Position numbers and translations under genes: made by a program. Source: VAZQ01 sp963841105 (lineage in GTDB: Bacteria; Pseudomonadota; Alphaproteobacteria; Rhizobiales; Xanthobacteraceae). Taken from it: a DNA stretch of 64,000 nucleotides. The first letter of the stretch is position 1; each line of letters starts with the position of its first letter. Positions 43,533 through 52,297 of this stretch are shown here, piece after piece. Below the pieces are notes generated by a model that was not told where the DNA came from, made no database searches, and saw only the letters and a list, made by a program, of their open reading frames with translations. The stretch spans positions 62,001 to 126,000 of the forward strand of contig CAWJCB010000004.1 of the NCBI GenBank assembly GCA_963841105.1, written 5' to 3'.

Positions 43533-44261
43533 TCAGGGTTCAGGCGCGCCGTGGTTGCCTGAATTTGCAGGGCCGAAAACATTTGCAAATTCCTGCACAA
43601 GCGCCTTGTCAATCTCCGGCAGCGTAAAATGCGCGCCGAGGTCGGCGAGACTTGTCACGCCATAGCCCGGCGCATTGATGCCGCATGGCACGATGCCCCT
43701 GTAATGCGTCAGGTCGCAGTCGACGTTGAGAGCGATGCCGTGCATCGTCACCCATCGTTTGATCCGCACGCCAATTGCAGCGATCTTGTCCTCACATCCC
43801 AAGCCTTTGCTGGGCCGGCGTACCCAGACTCCAATCCGCCCGGCGCGCCGCTCGCCGGCGATGTCGAACCTTGCCAGCGCACGGATGATCCATTCTTCCA
43901 GCGCGGCGACGAAGCGGCGGACATCAGCGCCGCGGCGCCGCAAATCGAGCATCACGTAGACGACCCGCTGGCCCGGACCATGATAGGTGAGCTGCCCGCC
44001 ACGGCCGGAGGCATGGATGGGAAAGCGCGCGTCGATGACATCCACATGCTTTGCGCTGGTGCCGGCAGTGTAGAGAGGAGGATGCTGAAGAAGCCAGATG
44101 AGCTCGCCGGCGGTCCCCGCGGCAATGGCGGTTGCGCGCGCCTCCATCACGGCGACCGCGGTGTCATAGGCGACGAAGCCATCGCTGACGCGCCACTCGA
44201 TGCCGGGCGGCACGCACTGCTCGTCGCCGAATGTGAGGCTATCGATGATGGCGCTCGACAC
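43533..44261 (-). CDS. lipB: Octanoyltransferase LipB
   Basis: This lipoate-synthesis enzyme of about 242 residues moves octanoyl groups from acyl carrier protein to lipoyl domains. It has LLQHPPLYTAGTSA, GRGGQLTYHGPGQ, KIAAIGVRIKRWVTMHG with the catalytic Lys, and GIVPCGI with the catalytic Cys. The start is uncertain: a GTG at 44261 fits family length, while the frame is open to 44348. Probably essential for pyruvate and 2-oxoglutarate dehydrogenases. Confidence 0.92.
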   Translation of the reverse strand: MSSAIIDSLTFGDEQCVPPGIEWRVSDGFVAYDTAVAVMEARATAIAAGTAGELIWLLQHPPLYTAGTSAKHVDVIDARFPIHASGRGGQLTYHGPGQRVVYVMLDLRRRGADVRRFVAALEEWIIRALARFDIAGERRAGRIGVWVRRPSKGLGCEDKIAAIGVRIKRWVTMHGIALNVDCDLTHYRGIVPCGINAPGYGVTSLADLGAHFTLPEIDKALVQEFANVFGPANSGNHGAPEP

Positions 44262-44454
44262 GTCGTGGCCGATCCTTGAGGTTCGCGCGTTTCCCGGCCG
44301 ATACGGCGACCTTGCCGCGACCGGAACGCTTCCGCATCCGCAAGTCAAGACCGGCGCGGCTGCGCCGCACAGCCGGCTCTTGTTCCACCCGGGATGATTT
44401 GTTACATGACGCCCGGCGCTTCAAGGCGCGGCTTGCGAGCCGGCTGTCATCCCT

Positions 44455-44539
44455 GCGGTCGTGGCGGAATTGGTAGACGCACTAGCTTGAGGTGCTAGCG
44501 GGGCGACCCGTGGAGGTTCGAGTCCTCTCGACCGCACCA
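44455..44539 (+). tRNA. tRNA-Leu (GAG)
   Basis: This 85-base type II tRNA has its CCA encoded. The acceptor stem is GCGGTCG pairing with CGACCGC. The anticodon stem CTAGC/GCTAG encloses the loop TTGAGGT, giving anticodon GAG, which reads CUC and CUU leucine codons. A long variable arm and the T-loop GGTTCGAGTCC are present. Confidence 0.96.
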
Positions 44540-44609
44540 TTGACTGTACCGGCCTTTATCCCTCAATAGCTTCTGATTGGCGGGGCACGTAGAGCCTGCA
44601 CGGCTCCGA

Positions 44610-45512
44610 TCACATGAAGCCAGGATTGCGTGGGAGATACCGAGTCCAATCTCCAAAATCGCGCGTTGAGACCAGCACCATTGGAAATGTGATCCGCATG
44701 CCGTGCTCGGCGGCAATGCTGAGTGCCATGTCGCCAGTGCCGGGGAGGAACGCCGAAACCTGGGACGCTCCGCTCCCTGCAGCCAGGTTCAGTGCAGTCT
44801 TGAATGCGGCGCCCATGGCGTCTCGCTGCGTCACCGCGAGCGGGCCAATATGACCGTTGGCAGAAATGTAAGCATAGCCGATGCAATCATCCCCTCCATG
44901 AAAGAGATAGCCTTTCATCGTGCTGTCGTTGAGCAGATACCTGTGATGCCTCTCGCGGGATATGCCCAAGGCGCCTGCATCAATCTGCTTAAGACGGCTC
45001 AGGTGCGAAGCTGTGGCTTCAATGTTCGTGCAGCGTAATTTCTCGCCTGGAAGACGTTTCATCAACGCGTCCCGCTCCGCGTTGAAAAGATAGATTGGAA
45101 GCCGGGGAAAGAGTCCGTGGCGGATATACAGTCCTTGTGACACGATATTGAAGGTGAAGGTGATGAGGGCTTTGTTGGTGGCGCCTGTCTTCCTCGCGTG
45201 CTCAAATGCTCGCGCCAGAAGTTTGTTGCCAATTCCGCGGCCCTGATGACCGGGAGCAACGAATAGTTCCGCGAGAAACCATAGGTCGTCACACACCCAA
45301 CTGAAAGCGAAGCCGAGAATTGCTCCGTCGGCTTCAGCCAACCACAGGCCATCGGGATCATCCCTTAGGGAAAACAATTGAAAATCAGGAGGACGCAAGG
45401 TTGCCATCGGCCCAAAGCCGTGACGTTCCGTGAGGTCATTGATGCTGCGAACAACGAGCTCTTCGGCTCTGTGCAATTCTTCGGCACGGGCAGGTCGGAA
45501 TACGGTTGACAC
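44610..45512 (-). CDS. GNAT acetyltransferase, two-domain
   Basis: This 300-residue protein has an N-terminal GNAT domain with the acetyl-CoA loop VAPGHQGRGIGNKLLARAF near residues 95-113. A second, more diverged GNAT-like half starts near residue 165 (IGYAYISANGHIGPLAVT). Double-GNAT proteins acetylate small amines or antibiotics, and often only one half is catalytic. It sits downstream of the tRNA on the opposite strand. The substrate is unknown. Confidence 0.85.
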   Translation of the reverse strand: MSTVFRPARAEELHRAEELVVRSINDLTERHGFGPMATLRPPDFQLFSLRDDPDGLWLAEADGAILGFAFSWVCDDLWFLAELFVAPGHQGRGIGNKLLARAFEHARKTGATNKALITFTFNIVSQGLYIRHGLFPRLPIYLFNAERDALMKRLPGEKLRCTNIEATASHLSRLKQIDAGALGISRERHHRYLLNDSTMKGYLFHGGDDCIGYAYISANGHIGPLAVTQRDAMGAAFKTALNLAAGSGASQVSAFLPGTGDMALSIAAEHGMRITFPMVLVSTRDFGDWTRYLPRNPGFM

Positions 45513-45686
45513 TCGGACAACTCCGAAATGGTGACCTATCGCGAGCTTCAGGGTAGAACAACAACCTTCGCGGTGTCCAAGGAGCGGTTCGCGAAGTGGC
45601 GTGGCCGGGTTGGCGGCACCGCTAGTGCTGATCCGTCAGCAGCGTGACCGTTGCCCTCCAAACGGATTGCGAGCGGCACGCGCTGG

Positions 45687-45945
45687 TCAATGAGCCATGG
45701 CAATGCAAATCGGTGCGCCGCTTCCGCGCACCAACAGTTTTGTTTCCATCGTACAAAGGCGTTCACGTCCGCCAACTAGCCGCGCAAGTTGCGTACTCCC
45801 CTTCACGGGAGCCGCTCGCACACTGCCACAGCTTCGGCGGCAGATCGTAATCCTAGTCGTCGGATTGAATGCTGGATTGGTGATAACCCAGTCGAATGAA
45901 TCGGCCTCATATGTCACGTTGAGACGATCCGCGACGCTGCCGAAG
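45687..45945 (-). pseudogene. Possible methyltransferase remnant
   Basis: A short frame contains FGSVADRLNVTYEADSFDWV followed by ITNPAFN, close to the (D/N)PP(Y/F) motif of N6-adenine-type DNA methyltransferases. It then loses similarity, and the next frames on the same strand to about 45548 are broken. If real, it is a decayed fragment. Evidence is one motif only. Confidence 0.3.
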
Positions 45946-45999
45946 GGAGATCACAGGCGCAGGCGCAGTGGAGTCGTACCGCCCCGCTTCCTGGGTTGC

Positions 46000-46374
46000 T
46001 TAGCCGGCGCACGGACACGGCGTAATGTTGTCGATCCAATATCGCTCCACGGCTTCGTCAGCCCAAAAATCTACTCCGACTTTCACCGAAGGTGGGCGCC
46101 ATGTGAACTGCTCTCGGAACTCGATCTCAGGTCCGATTTCCTTTAGCCGCGAGAAAACGATCTCGAAGTGTCCCGCGGAATTCGCCGCGCAGCGGGATGC
46201 ATCGACGGACACGACCGCGGTCCATTTTCGCTCCAGCGTTGGTGGTTGCATCTCTGAAAATTGGACTTCCTTGAACGCCAAGGCAGGCCGGCATGCCGGT
46301 TGGCCAACGGCTTGCGTCATGCTGATGAGTCCAATAACGCCTGCCAGAAACGCAGACATGCGTGATCGATCCAT
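46000..46374 (-). CDS. Secreted hypothetical protein
   Basis: This protein has 124 residues from the ATG at 46374; an open frame runs 11 codons further up. A signal peptide (MSAFLAGVIGLISMTQAVG) precedes a mature part with KEVQFSEMQPPTLERKWTAV and VDFWADEAVERYWID and four Cys (CRPAL, SRCAA, CPC), suggesting disulfides. Similar proteins of unknown function occur in Bradyrhizobium and Nitrobacter relatives. It stands alone. Confidence 0.65.
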   Translation of the reverse strand: MDRSRMSAFLAGVIGLISMTQAVGQPACRPALAFKEVQFSEMQPPTLERKWTAVVSVDASRCAANSAGHFEIVFSRLKEIGPEIEFREQFTWRPPSVKVGVDFWADEAVERYWIDNITPCPCAG

Positions 46375-46688
46375 GTGTTGATTCTCTTTCGGGTTGATCC
46401 GTGACAATCACGTCATTAGCGGGGGTGAAGGCTCTTTCGGGCCTGAATACCGCGGGGCTGCATGAAGAGCCCGATTGCGCTTCATCTTCCGAAGCTCGGC
46501 CCTCTTATCTCCCTGTCAAAACCCATCCGCAAAGCATCATTTCTAGGCCATATATTAGAAAATCTCATAAACTCTGGACCGTCCAGCAATTTGGTTTAGA
46601 TCAAAAACATACGCCGTAAACTCCAGAGGACGCCGCCTGCGGCGATTGAAAGGGCTCGGGAATTACTTTGCGTGAAAGCATGCCCTCG
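46375..46688. other. AT-richer gap without a gene
   Basis: This stretch between two divergent genes is visibly richer in A/T than its surroundings (around 46540-46620). No gene, known repeat or hairpin was recognised. It likely holds the promoters of the secreted protein and the LysR gene. Confidence 0.4.
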
Positions 46689-46716
46689 CTATTGTTTCAT
46701 TAGTTTTTCTCAATAG
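46689..46716 (+). promoter_or_regulatory. Inverted repeat before the LysR gene
   Basis: CTATTG (46689-46694) and CAATAG (46711-46716) form an inverted repeat with a 16-base spacer, 8 bases before the ATG at 46725. ATTAG inside the spacer is the complement of CTAAT, the core reported for GcvA-type sites. It may be an autoregulatory operator. Confidence 0.3.
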
Positions 46717-46724
46717 GATGAGCG

Positions 46725-47639
46725 ATGCTGCGTCGGTTGCCACCGTTGAACGCCCTCAAGGCCTTCGAGGCTGCGGCGCGCAGCGAGAGTTTCACGCGAG
46801 CAGCGCAGGAGCTGAGTGTCACACAGGGGGCGGTAAGCCATCAGGTCAAAGCGCTGGAGGCGATACTCGGCATCAAGCTTTTCAGTCGCGAGCGCCAGCG
46901 GCTGGTGATTACCGAGGCTGGTCGCGAATACCTTGCGGTGATTCGCGATGCGTTGGATCGGATCGCGGTGGGCACCGAGCACCTCGTGCAGCGCCAGAGC
47001 TCGGGTATTCTGACAGTCAGCACGTCACCGGATTTTGCCGCCAAATGGCTCGTGCACCGACTCGGCCGGTTTGCAGAGAGCCATCCGGATATTGACCTTC
47101 GGATTTCCGCAGCGTCACATCACGTTGACTTTGCACGCGAGGACGTCGATCTTGCGGTTCGTCATGGCGATGGCAATTGGGCTGGGCTTGCCGTCGTGCG
47201 CCTTTGCCCCGAACGGCTTTTTCCGGTTTGCAGCCCCAAGCTTGTCGCGGGGCGCAACCGCATAACCACGGCGTCGAACTTGTTAAGTTTTCCGCTGTTG
47301 CGTCTCGGTGACTGGAAAACCTGGACGAGATGGTTTGAAGCCGCCGGCGTCGCCGACCCTGTTGCTCACGGTCCGGTTCTAAACCGTGCGAGCATGTTAA
47401 TAGACGCTGCCGTCGACGGTCAGGGCGTTGCGCTGGCGCGCACTGCGCTTGCGGCTTGGGATATCATCAACGGTCGTCTCGTGAGGCCAATCGATGTTTC
47501 TCTGCGAATGTCCAACACGTACTGGATCGTCTGCCCGAAGGTGACTTCCGGCGTACCAAAGATCGCAACGTTCCGGAATTGGCTGTTGGCCGAGGCGGCC
47601 GAAGACGCACGCCGCCTGAAGCTTTTGCTTCATAAATGA
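46725..47639 (+). CDS. LysR-family regulator, GcvA-like
   Basis: This LysR-type regulator has 304 residues, of the GcvA group: LPPLNALKAFEAAARSESFT opens the helix-turn-helix and QGAVSHQVKALE is the recognition helix. The effector domain has FAAKWLVHRLGRFAESHPDI. AGGATGAG precedes the ATG. The TctC gene follows after only 25 bases on the same strand, then UbiD, so this regulator probably controls its own uptake/decarboxylation operon. Confidence 0.9.
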   Translation: MLRRLPPLNALKAFEAAARSESFTRAAQELSVTQGAVSHQVKALEAILGIKLFSRERQRLVITEAGREYLAVIRDALDRIAVGTEHLVQRQSSGILTVSTSPDFAAKWLVHRLGRFAESHPDIDLRISAASHHVDFAREDVDLAVRHGDGNWAGLAVVRLCPERLFPVCSPKLVAGRNRITTASNLLSFPLLRLGDWKTWTRWFEAAGVADPVAHGPVLNRASMLIDAAVDGQGVALARTALAAWDIINGRLVRPIDVSLRMSNTYWIVCPKVTSGVPKIATFRNWLLAEAAEDARRLKLLLHK

Positions 47640-47664
47640 TGAGTGGCGAGCTTGGGGCGGACAC

Positions 47665-48645
47665 ATGATCAGATTTTCCCGTCGGCAATTTGGTCATCTC
47701 GCAGCGGGTGCAGGCACGTTGTCAGCCGTGACGCAATGGGCGTGGGCGCAGGCTTATCCGTCGCGTTCGGTGCGCATCATTGTCGGCTTTGCCGCCGGTG
47801 GCTCGACCGACATCCTCGCCCGAATGATGGGTCATTGGTTGGCGGAGCGCCTGGGTCAATCATTCGTCGTCGAGAATCGACCGGGTGCGTCCACCAATCT
47901 TGCAACCGAGGCGGTCGTCAGGGCATCGCCCGATGGTCATACCTTGCTCCTCATCACCGGGGGCAATGCAGTCAACGCGACGTTCTACAGCAAGCTGAAT
48001 TTCAACTTCCTTGACGACATCGTTTGCGTGGCAGGCCTCTGTCGCGAACCCCTCGCCATGCTGGTGAATCCGTCAGTGCCGTGCAACACGATCTCAGAGT
48101 TCGTCGCCTACACAAAGGCCAATCCAGGTAAGGTCACCATGGCGTCCGGAGGAAATGGAGCGCCGTCCCATATGGCCGGCGAGATGTTGAAGATGATGAC
48201 CGGCGCCAATATGGTCCATGTTCCATATCGGGGAGCGGTGCCGGCGCTGACCGATCTCCTTGCCGGGCAAGTTGATATGTACTTTGTCCCTTTGTTTTCA
48301 GCACGCGACCACATCAATGCAGGCAAGCTGCGCGCGCTTGGCGTGACAACATTGGAGCGATCAAAGATCCTGCCGGAGACGCCGACTATCGACGAGTTTG
48401 TGCCCGGGTATGAGGCGAGCCAACTCTATGGCGTCGGTGCGCCGAGGGGCACGCCAGCCGAAATCGTCGATAAGCTGAACCAGGAAATCAACGCCGGCCT
48501 GGCCGATCCCAAGCTGAAAGAACGGCTTGTCCACATCGGCGCTATTGCGTTGCCTGGGTCGCCCGCCGACTTCAGCAGGGTTTTCGCCGAAGAAACGGAA
48601 AAATGGGCGAAGGTCGTCAAGTCTTCCGGTGCAAAGCCGGACTGA
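47665..48645 (+). CDS. TctC/Bug family periplasmic receptor
   Basis: This Bug-type receptor has 326 residues and a twin-arginine-like signal (SRRQFGHLAAGAGTL, cleavage near WAQAYPS). Family motifs are VRIIVGFAAGGSTDILARMM, VVENRPGAST and HVPYRGAVPALTDLLAGQV. It lies between a GcvA-like regulator and a UbiD decarboxylase, in close order. Some Bug proteins bind aromatic acids, and that would fit its neighbours; the ligand is inferred only. Confidence 0.88.
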   Translation: MIRFSRRQFGHLAAGAGTLSAVTQWAWAQAYPSRSVRIIVGFAAGGSTDILARMMGHWLAERLGQSFVVENRPGASTNLATEAVVRASPDGHTLLLITGGNAVNATFYSKLNFNFLDDIVCVAGLCREPLAMLVNPSVPCNTISEFVAYTKANPGKVTMASGGNGAPSHMAGEMLKMMTGANMVHVPYRGAVPALTDLLAGQVDMYFVPLFSARDHINAGKLRALGVTTLERSKILPETPTIDEFVPGYEASQLYGVGAPRGTPAEIVDKLNQEINAGLADPKLKERLVHIGAIALPGSPADFSRVFAEETEKWAKVVKSSGAKPD

Positions 48646-48672
48646 TGAGGGGGAGCTGTTTCAGCGTCTGAC

Positions 48673-50169
48673 ATGCGCAACGATCCGGGCTTCATGGACC
48701 TGCGGCAGTGGATCGAGCTGCTGGAGCGGGAGGGCGAGTTGCACCGGATCACCGCGCCGGTGAGCTGGGACCGCGAGATCGGGACGGTCTCGCGCAAGGT
48801 GCTGGAGCGCAAGGGCCCGGCGCTGCTGTTCGAGAACATCCGCGGGTACGAGAACGCGCGCGGCCGGCGCGTCTTCACCGGCGGCATCGGCACGCGGGAG
48901 CGACTCGCACTGGCGCTGGGTTTCCCGAAGGACACCAGCAATCGCGAGATCGTTGAGCATGTGATGCAGAAGAACCGCGAGCGCATCCCGCCGGTGCGGG
49001 TCGCGACCGGACCGGTCAAGGAGAACATCGTCAAGGGCGACGCGATCGACCTGCTCGAATTCCCGGTGCCGAAATGGCACTACCTGGAAGGCGGGCGCTA
49101 CATCAACACCTATGCCTGCATCGTGACCAAGGACCCGGACACCGGCGTGCAGAACGTCGGCATCTATCGCGGCATGGTCGGGCGCAAGAGCTCGATCCCG
49201 TCGCTGCTCATCAAGGGCGGCCAGCACTGGGGCCAGCATTTCGCCAAGTATGCCGACCGCAGGGAGAAGATGCCGGTCGCCTGCGTCATCGGCTGGGACC
49301 CGATCATGGGCTTCCTCGCAGGCAGCCCGCTGCCTGCCGCCATGTGTGAGCTCGACGTGCTCGGCGCCTACCGCGGCGTCCCGGTGCCGCTGGTGCGATG
49401 CGAGACGGTTGACCTGGAAGTGCCGGCGAGCGCCGAGATCGTGATCGAGGGGCTCATCGATCCCGATCCCGCGAGCTACGAGATCGAGGGACCGTTCGCC
49501 GAGTTCACCGGCTACGTTTCAGATCTGCCGACGCCGCGCCCAACCATCGAGGTGACCTGCATCACCCACCGCAACGACCCGATCCTGCGCGGCACGCAGG
49601 AGGGCAACATGCCCAACTCCTACAGCGAGAACGCCGTAATCTCGTCGGCGCAGCGCGCCGGCATCGCCTGGAACATCCTGATAGCCGCCGGCATCCCGGG
49701 CGTGCTCGACGTCTACGCCGACCCTATCACCTGCGGGATCAACATCTACATCAAGATCCGCAAGCAGTATCAGGCGCAGCCGAAGCAGATCGCCGCGGCG
49801 CTATGGGGCGCCGGCGCCGGGCAGGGCCGCTACAAGCACGTGTTCGTGTTCGAGGACGACATCGATGTCACTTCGTACGAGCAGATGGACTGGGCGATCG
49901 CCTACCGGGTCAACGCGGGCCACGGTGGCATCGTGATCTTTCCCGGCCTGCTCGGCCACGCGCTCGACCCTTCAACGCCGCTCGAAGAACGCGACGTCAA
50001 CCAGCTCGGCGCCGGCATCTGGAACCGCGTGCTGATCGATGCAACGCGCAACTGGAGCTTCGCGCGCCGCCCGGAGTGGAATAACGAGCGCTTCCCGCCG
50101 ACCGTCGCGCCCGCGCCCGAGGACGAGGCGCTGGTGCTGGAGCGCTGGAAAGAATACGGCTTCGAGTAG
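48673..50169 (+). CDS. UbiD-family decarboxylase
   Basis: This UbiD-type prFMN-dependent decarboxylase has 498 residues. KDPDTGVQNVGIYRGMV holds the cofactor-binding region. KGGQHWGQHFAKYAD follows, and GPFAEFTGYVSDLP contains the active-site acid. VFEDDIDVTSYEQMDWAIAY is typical of the C-terminal domain. The start is an ATG at 48673 or 48694. Its codons are strongly G/C-ended compared with the TctC gene upstream, suggesting different origin or selection. Expected reaction: decarboxylation or carboxylation of an aromatic or unsaturated acid. UbiX is not in the window. Confidence 0.9.
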   Translation: MRNDPGFMDLRQWIELLEREGELHRITAPVSWDREIGTVSRKVLERKGPALLFENIRGYENARGRRVFTGGIGTRERLALALGFPKDTSNREIVEHVMQKNRERIPPVRVATGPVKENIVKGDAIDLLEFPVPKWHYLEGGRYINTYACIVTKDPDTGVQNVGIYRGMVGRKSSIPSLLIKGGQHWGQHFAKYADRREKMPVACVIGWDPIMGFLAGSPLPAAMCELDVLGAYRGVPVPLVRCETVDLEVPASAEIVIEGLIDPDPASYEIEGPFAEFTGYVSDLPTPRPTIEVTCITHRNDPILRGTQEGNMPNSYSENAVISSAQRAGIAWNILIAAGIPGVLDVYADPITCGINIYIKIRKQYQAQPKQIAAALWGAGAGQGRYKHVFVFEDDIDVTSYEQMDWAIAYRVNAGHGGIVIFPGLLGHALDPSTPLEERDVNQLGAGIWNRVLIDATRNWSFARRPEWNNERFPPTVAPAPEDEALVLERWKEYGFE

Positions 50170-50273
50170 CGCCGCCCGACGCGTCAATTCGTCATCGCAG
50201 CAATGCCCAGGCCGCGGGCAGGCCACGATGGATGCGCGGTCGAGCGCACGGATCACAAGCAAGGATGCGGAGA

Positions 50274-50948
50274 TCAGGCTTGCACGGCGCGCAGCACCGT
50301 ATCCACGACCCACCCCCGCCATGCCGTCAAATTGGCGCTATCCATGAGATCCGTCCCGAGAAAGGCTGACAGCGTATAGCGGTTCGAGACGTAGAAATAG
50401 TTGAGCGCCAAAATCGAGAGATAGATGTGCAGCGGCCGGACCCCGCGCCGGAACGCGCCCTGCTCGACGCCGCGCCGGTAAACCCGTTCCATCAGATCGA
50501 GCGCAGGCGACGATAGCTCCTTCATCGCGTGTGATCTGGACACGTACTTGCCTTTGTGCAGGTTCTCGTTGTTGAGCAGGGCGACCATTTCGGGATGGGT
50601 GAGATAGTGATTCATGGTAAACCGCGCGATCTGCTCGAGCGCACCGACGGGGTCCGTCAGATCGAGGTCGAGAGCGCTTTCGGCTTCCCACATTTCGCGG
50701 TAGATCTTCTCGATCACCGCTATGAAAAGCTTCTCCTTGCTGCCGAAATAGTAATAGATCATGCGGTCGTTGGAACGCGCCGCGCGCGAGATAAGATTGA
50801 TTCGCCCGCCGCCGAGCCCGCGCTGGGCGAACACCTTGACCGCGGCTTGAAGGATGCGTTCGCGCGTGTCGGCTCCCCGTCCCGGACGCCCACGCCGCGG
50901 CGGCGCGTCCGTTTCCCGAGACGTCCTGGTGAGGTCCTCAGCCGACAT
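50274..50948 (-). CDS. TetR-family regulator
   Basis: This TetR-type repressor has 224 residues. The helix-turn-helix region is DTRERILQAAVKVFAQRGLG followed by INLISRAARSND and MIYYYFGSKEKLF. The C-terminal ligand-binding domain is helical. The ATG at 50948 was chosen because GGGGGA stands about 5 bases upstream. It is divergent from the Rieske oxygenase gene (226 bases between) and convergent with UbiD, so it likely regulates the oxygenase and receptor genes. Confidence 0.88.
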   Translation of the reverse strand: MSAEDLTRTSRETDAPPRRGRPGRGADTRERILQAAVKVFAQRGLGGGRINLISRAARSNDRMIYYYFGSKEKLFIAVIEKIYREMWEAESALDLDLTDPVGALEQIARFTMNHYLTHPEMVALLNNENLHKGKYVSRSHAMKELSSPALDLMERVYRRGVEQGAFRRGVRPLHIYLSILALNYFYVSNRYTLSAFLGTDLMDSANLTAWRGWVVDTVLRAVQA

Positions 50949-51173
50949 TTCATCCCCCGTGCCAGGCGCCGCCCACGCGCCCTCGTCATCCCTTGTAGTG
51001 ATCTGCACCGCTGCGCCGACCCTGATCTTCCGGAGCCTCCGCCGCACGCGCCACGACCGCGATCCGGGGGCCAGTGAGAAAATGCCATTGACGCGGCGAC
51101 ACCTTCAAGTAAAATTAAGTAAGTACTCCATAAAAACCTTTCGGTGCCCGTTCGATCCTCGGAGAGACAAGCG

Positions 51174-52229
51174 ATGGATGACTATGTCCGCAATGCCTGG
51201 TACCCCGCCACCTGGTCGCGCGACATCGCGCGCGAGCTCACTGCGCGGCGGATCCTCGGGCAGGACGTCGTGCTCTATCGCACCGGCGCGGGCGCGGTGG
51301 CCGCGCTCGAGGACGTGTGCCCGCACCGGCTGACGCCGCTTTCGATGGGTCGGCTCAGGGGTGACAGCATCGAATGCGGCTATCACGGTATGACCTTCGA
51401 CTGCCAGGGTAAGTGCGTGCGAATTCCCGGCCAGGCGATCATCCCGCGCAACGCGAAGGTGCGGTCCTTCCCGGTGGTCGAGAACATGGGTCTCGCCTGG
51501 ATCTGGATGGGCGATCCGGCGCTCGCCGAAGCGTCGCAGGTCTATGACCTGCCGCAATTTCATGATCCGCGCTGGAGCGCGGTCGAAGGCGATGCGCTGC
51601 GGATTGACTGTCATTACCTCAGCCTCGCCGACAATCTGTGCGACCCCGCGCATGTCAGCTTCGTTCATCTCTCGACGCTCGGCAACGCCGAGGGCGAGGA
51701 TGTACCGGTTCATAACGAGAAGCTTGCCAGCAACAAGCTGGTGACCTGGCGATGGATCATCGATTCGCCTGCGATCCCGCTGTTTCAGAAGTTTGGCAAG
51801 TTTGCCGGCAACGTCAACCGCTGGCACTATTATCACTACACCGCGCCGAGCATCGCCGTGATCGACTTCGGCAGCGCGCTCACCGGCACCGGCGCGCCGG
51901 AAGGCGCGCGCGACAAGTGCATCCAAATCTATGCGTGCCATTTCATCACGCCGGTCGACGCCGACAGCTGCATCGACCATTGGCTGTTCGTGAAGAATTT
52001 CGCGACCGACGCGGCGACCTCGCAGGCCATGGTCGAGCAGTTCCGCGTCGCATTCAACGAGGACAAGACCATTCTCGAGGCGATCCATCGCAAAGAAAAA
52101 GAGCCGCGCGCATGGCATCCGCTCAGGCTCGCGATCGACGCGGCCCCCACGCGCATGCGGCGAATGGTGGAAAGCATGATCGAGGCCGAGCCCGCGCCCC
52201 AACGTGCCAGCGACGCCAGCGCGGCATGA
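51174..52229 (+). CDS. Rieske non-heme iron oxygenase (VanA-like)
   Basis: This 351-residue oxygenase component has Rieske ligands Cys49, His51, Cys68 and His71 (CPH, then CGYH). The mononuclear-iron region is DNLCDPAHVSFVH (His160, His165). Layout and length match vanillate O-demethylase / toluenesulfonate-type oxygenases, which hydroxylate or demethylate aromatic acids. GGAGAG precedes the ATG at 51174 by 8 bases. No reductase gene is adjacent. It leads a probable operon with an ABC receptor and faces a TetR regulator. Confidence 0.88.
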   Translation: MDDYVRNAWYPATWSRDIARELTARRILGQDVVLYRTGAGAVAALEDVCPHRLTPLSMGRLRGDSIECGYHGMTFDCQGKCVRIPGQAIIPRNAKVRSFPVVENMGLAWIWMGDPALAEASQVYDLPQFHDPRWSAVEGDALRIDCHYLSLADNLCDPAHVSFVHLSTLGNAEGEDVPVHNEKLASNKLVTWRWIIDSPAIPLFQKFGKFAGNVNRWHYYHYTAPSIAVIDFGSALTGTGAPEGARDKCIQIYACHFITPVDADSCIDHWLFVKNFATDAATSQAMVEQFRVAFNEDKTILEAIHRKEKEPRAWHPLRLAIDAAPTRMRRMVESMIEAEPAPQRASDASAA

Positions 52230-52297
52230 GCCCTTGGGGTTCGCCGCGCGACGGTTCGATCCGGATTGGCAAGATGGACAAAATCAGGAGATGCAGC

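Noticed and set aside
44455..44539. tRNA-Leu as an integration site for a genomic island
   Set aside because: No integrase gene and no repeat of the tRNA 3' end was found downstream in the window.
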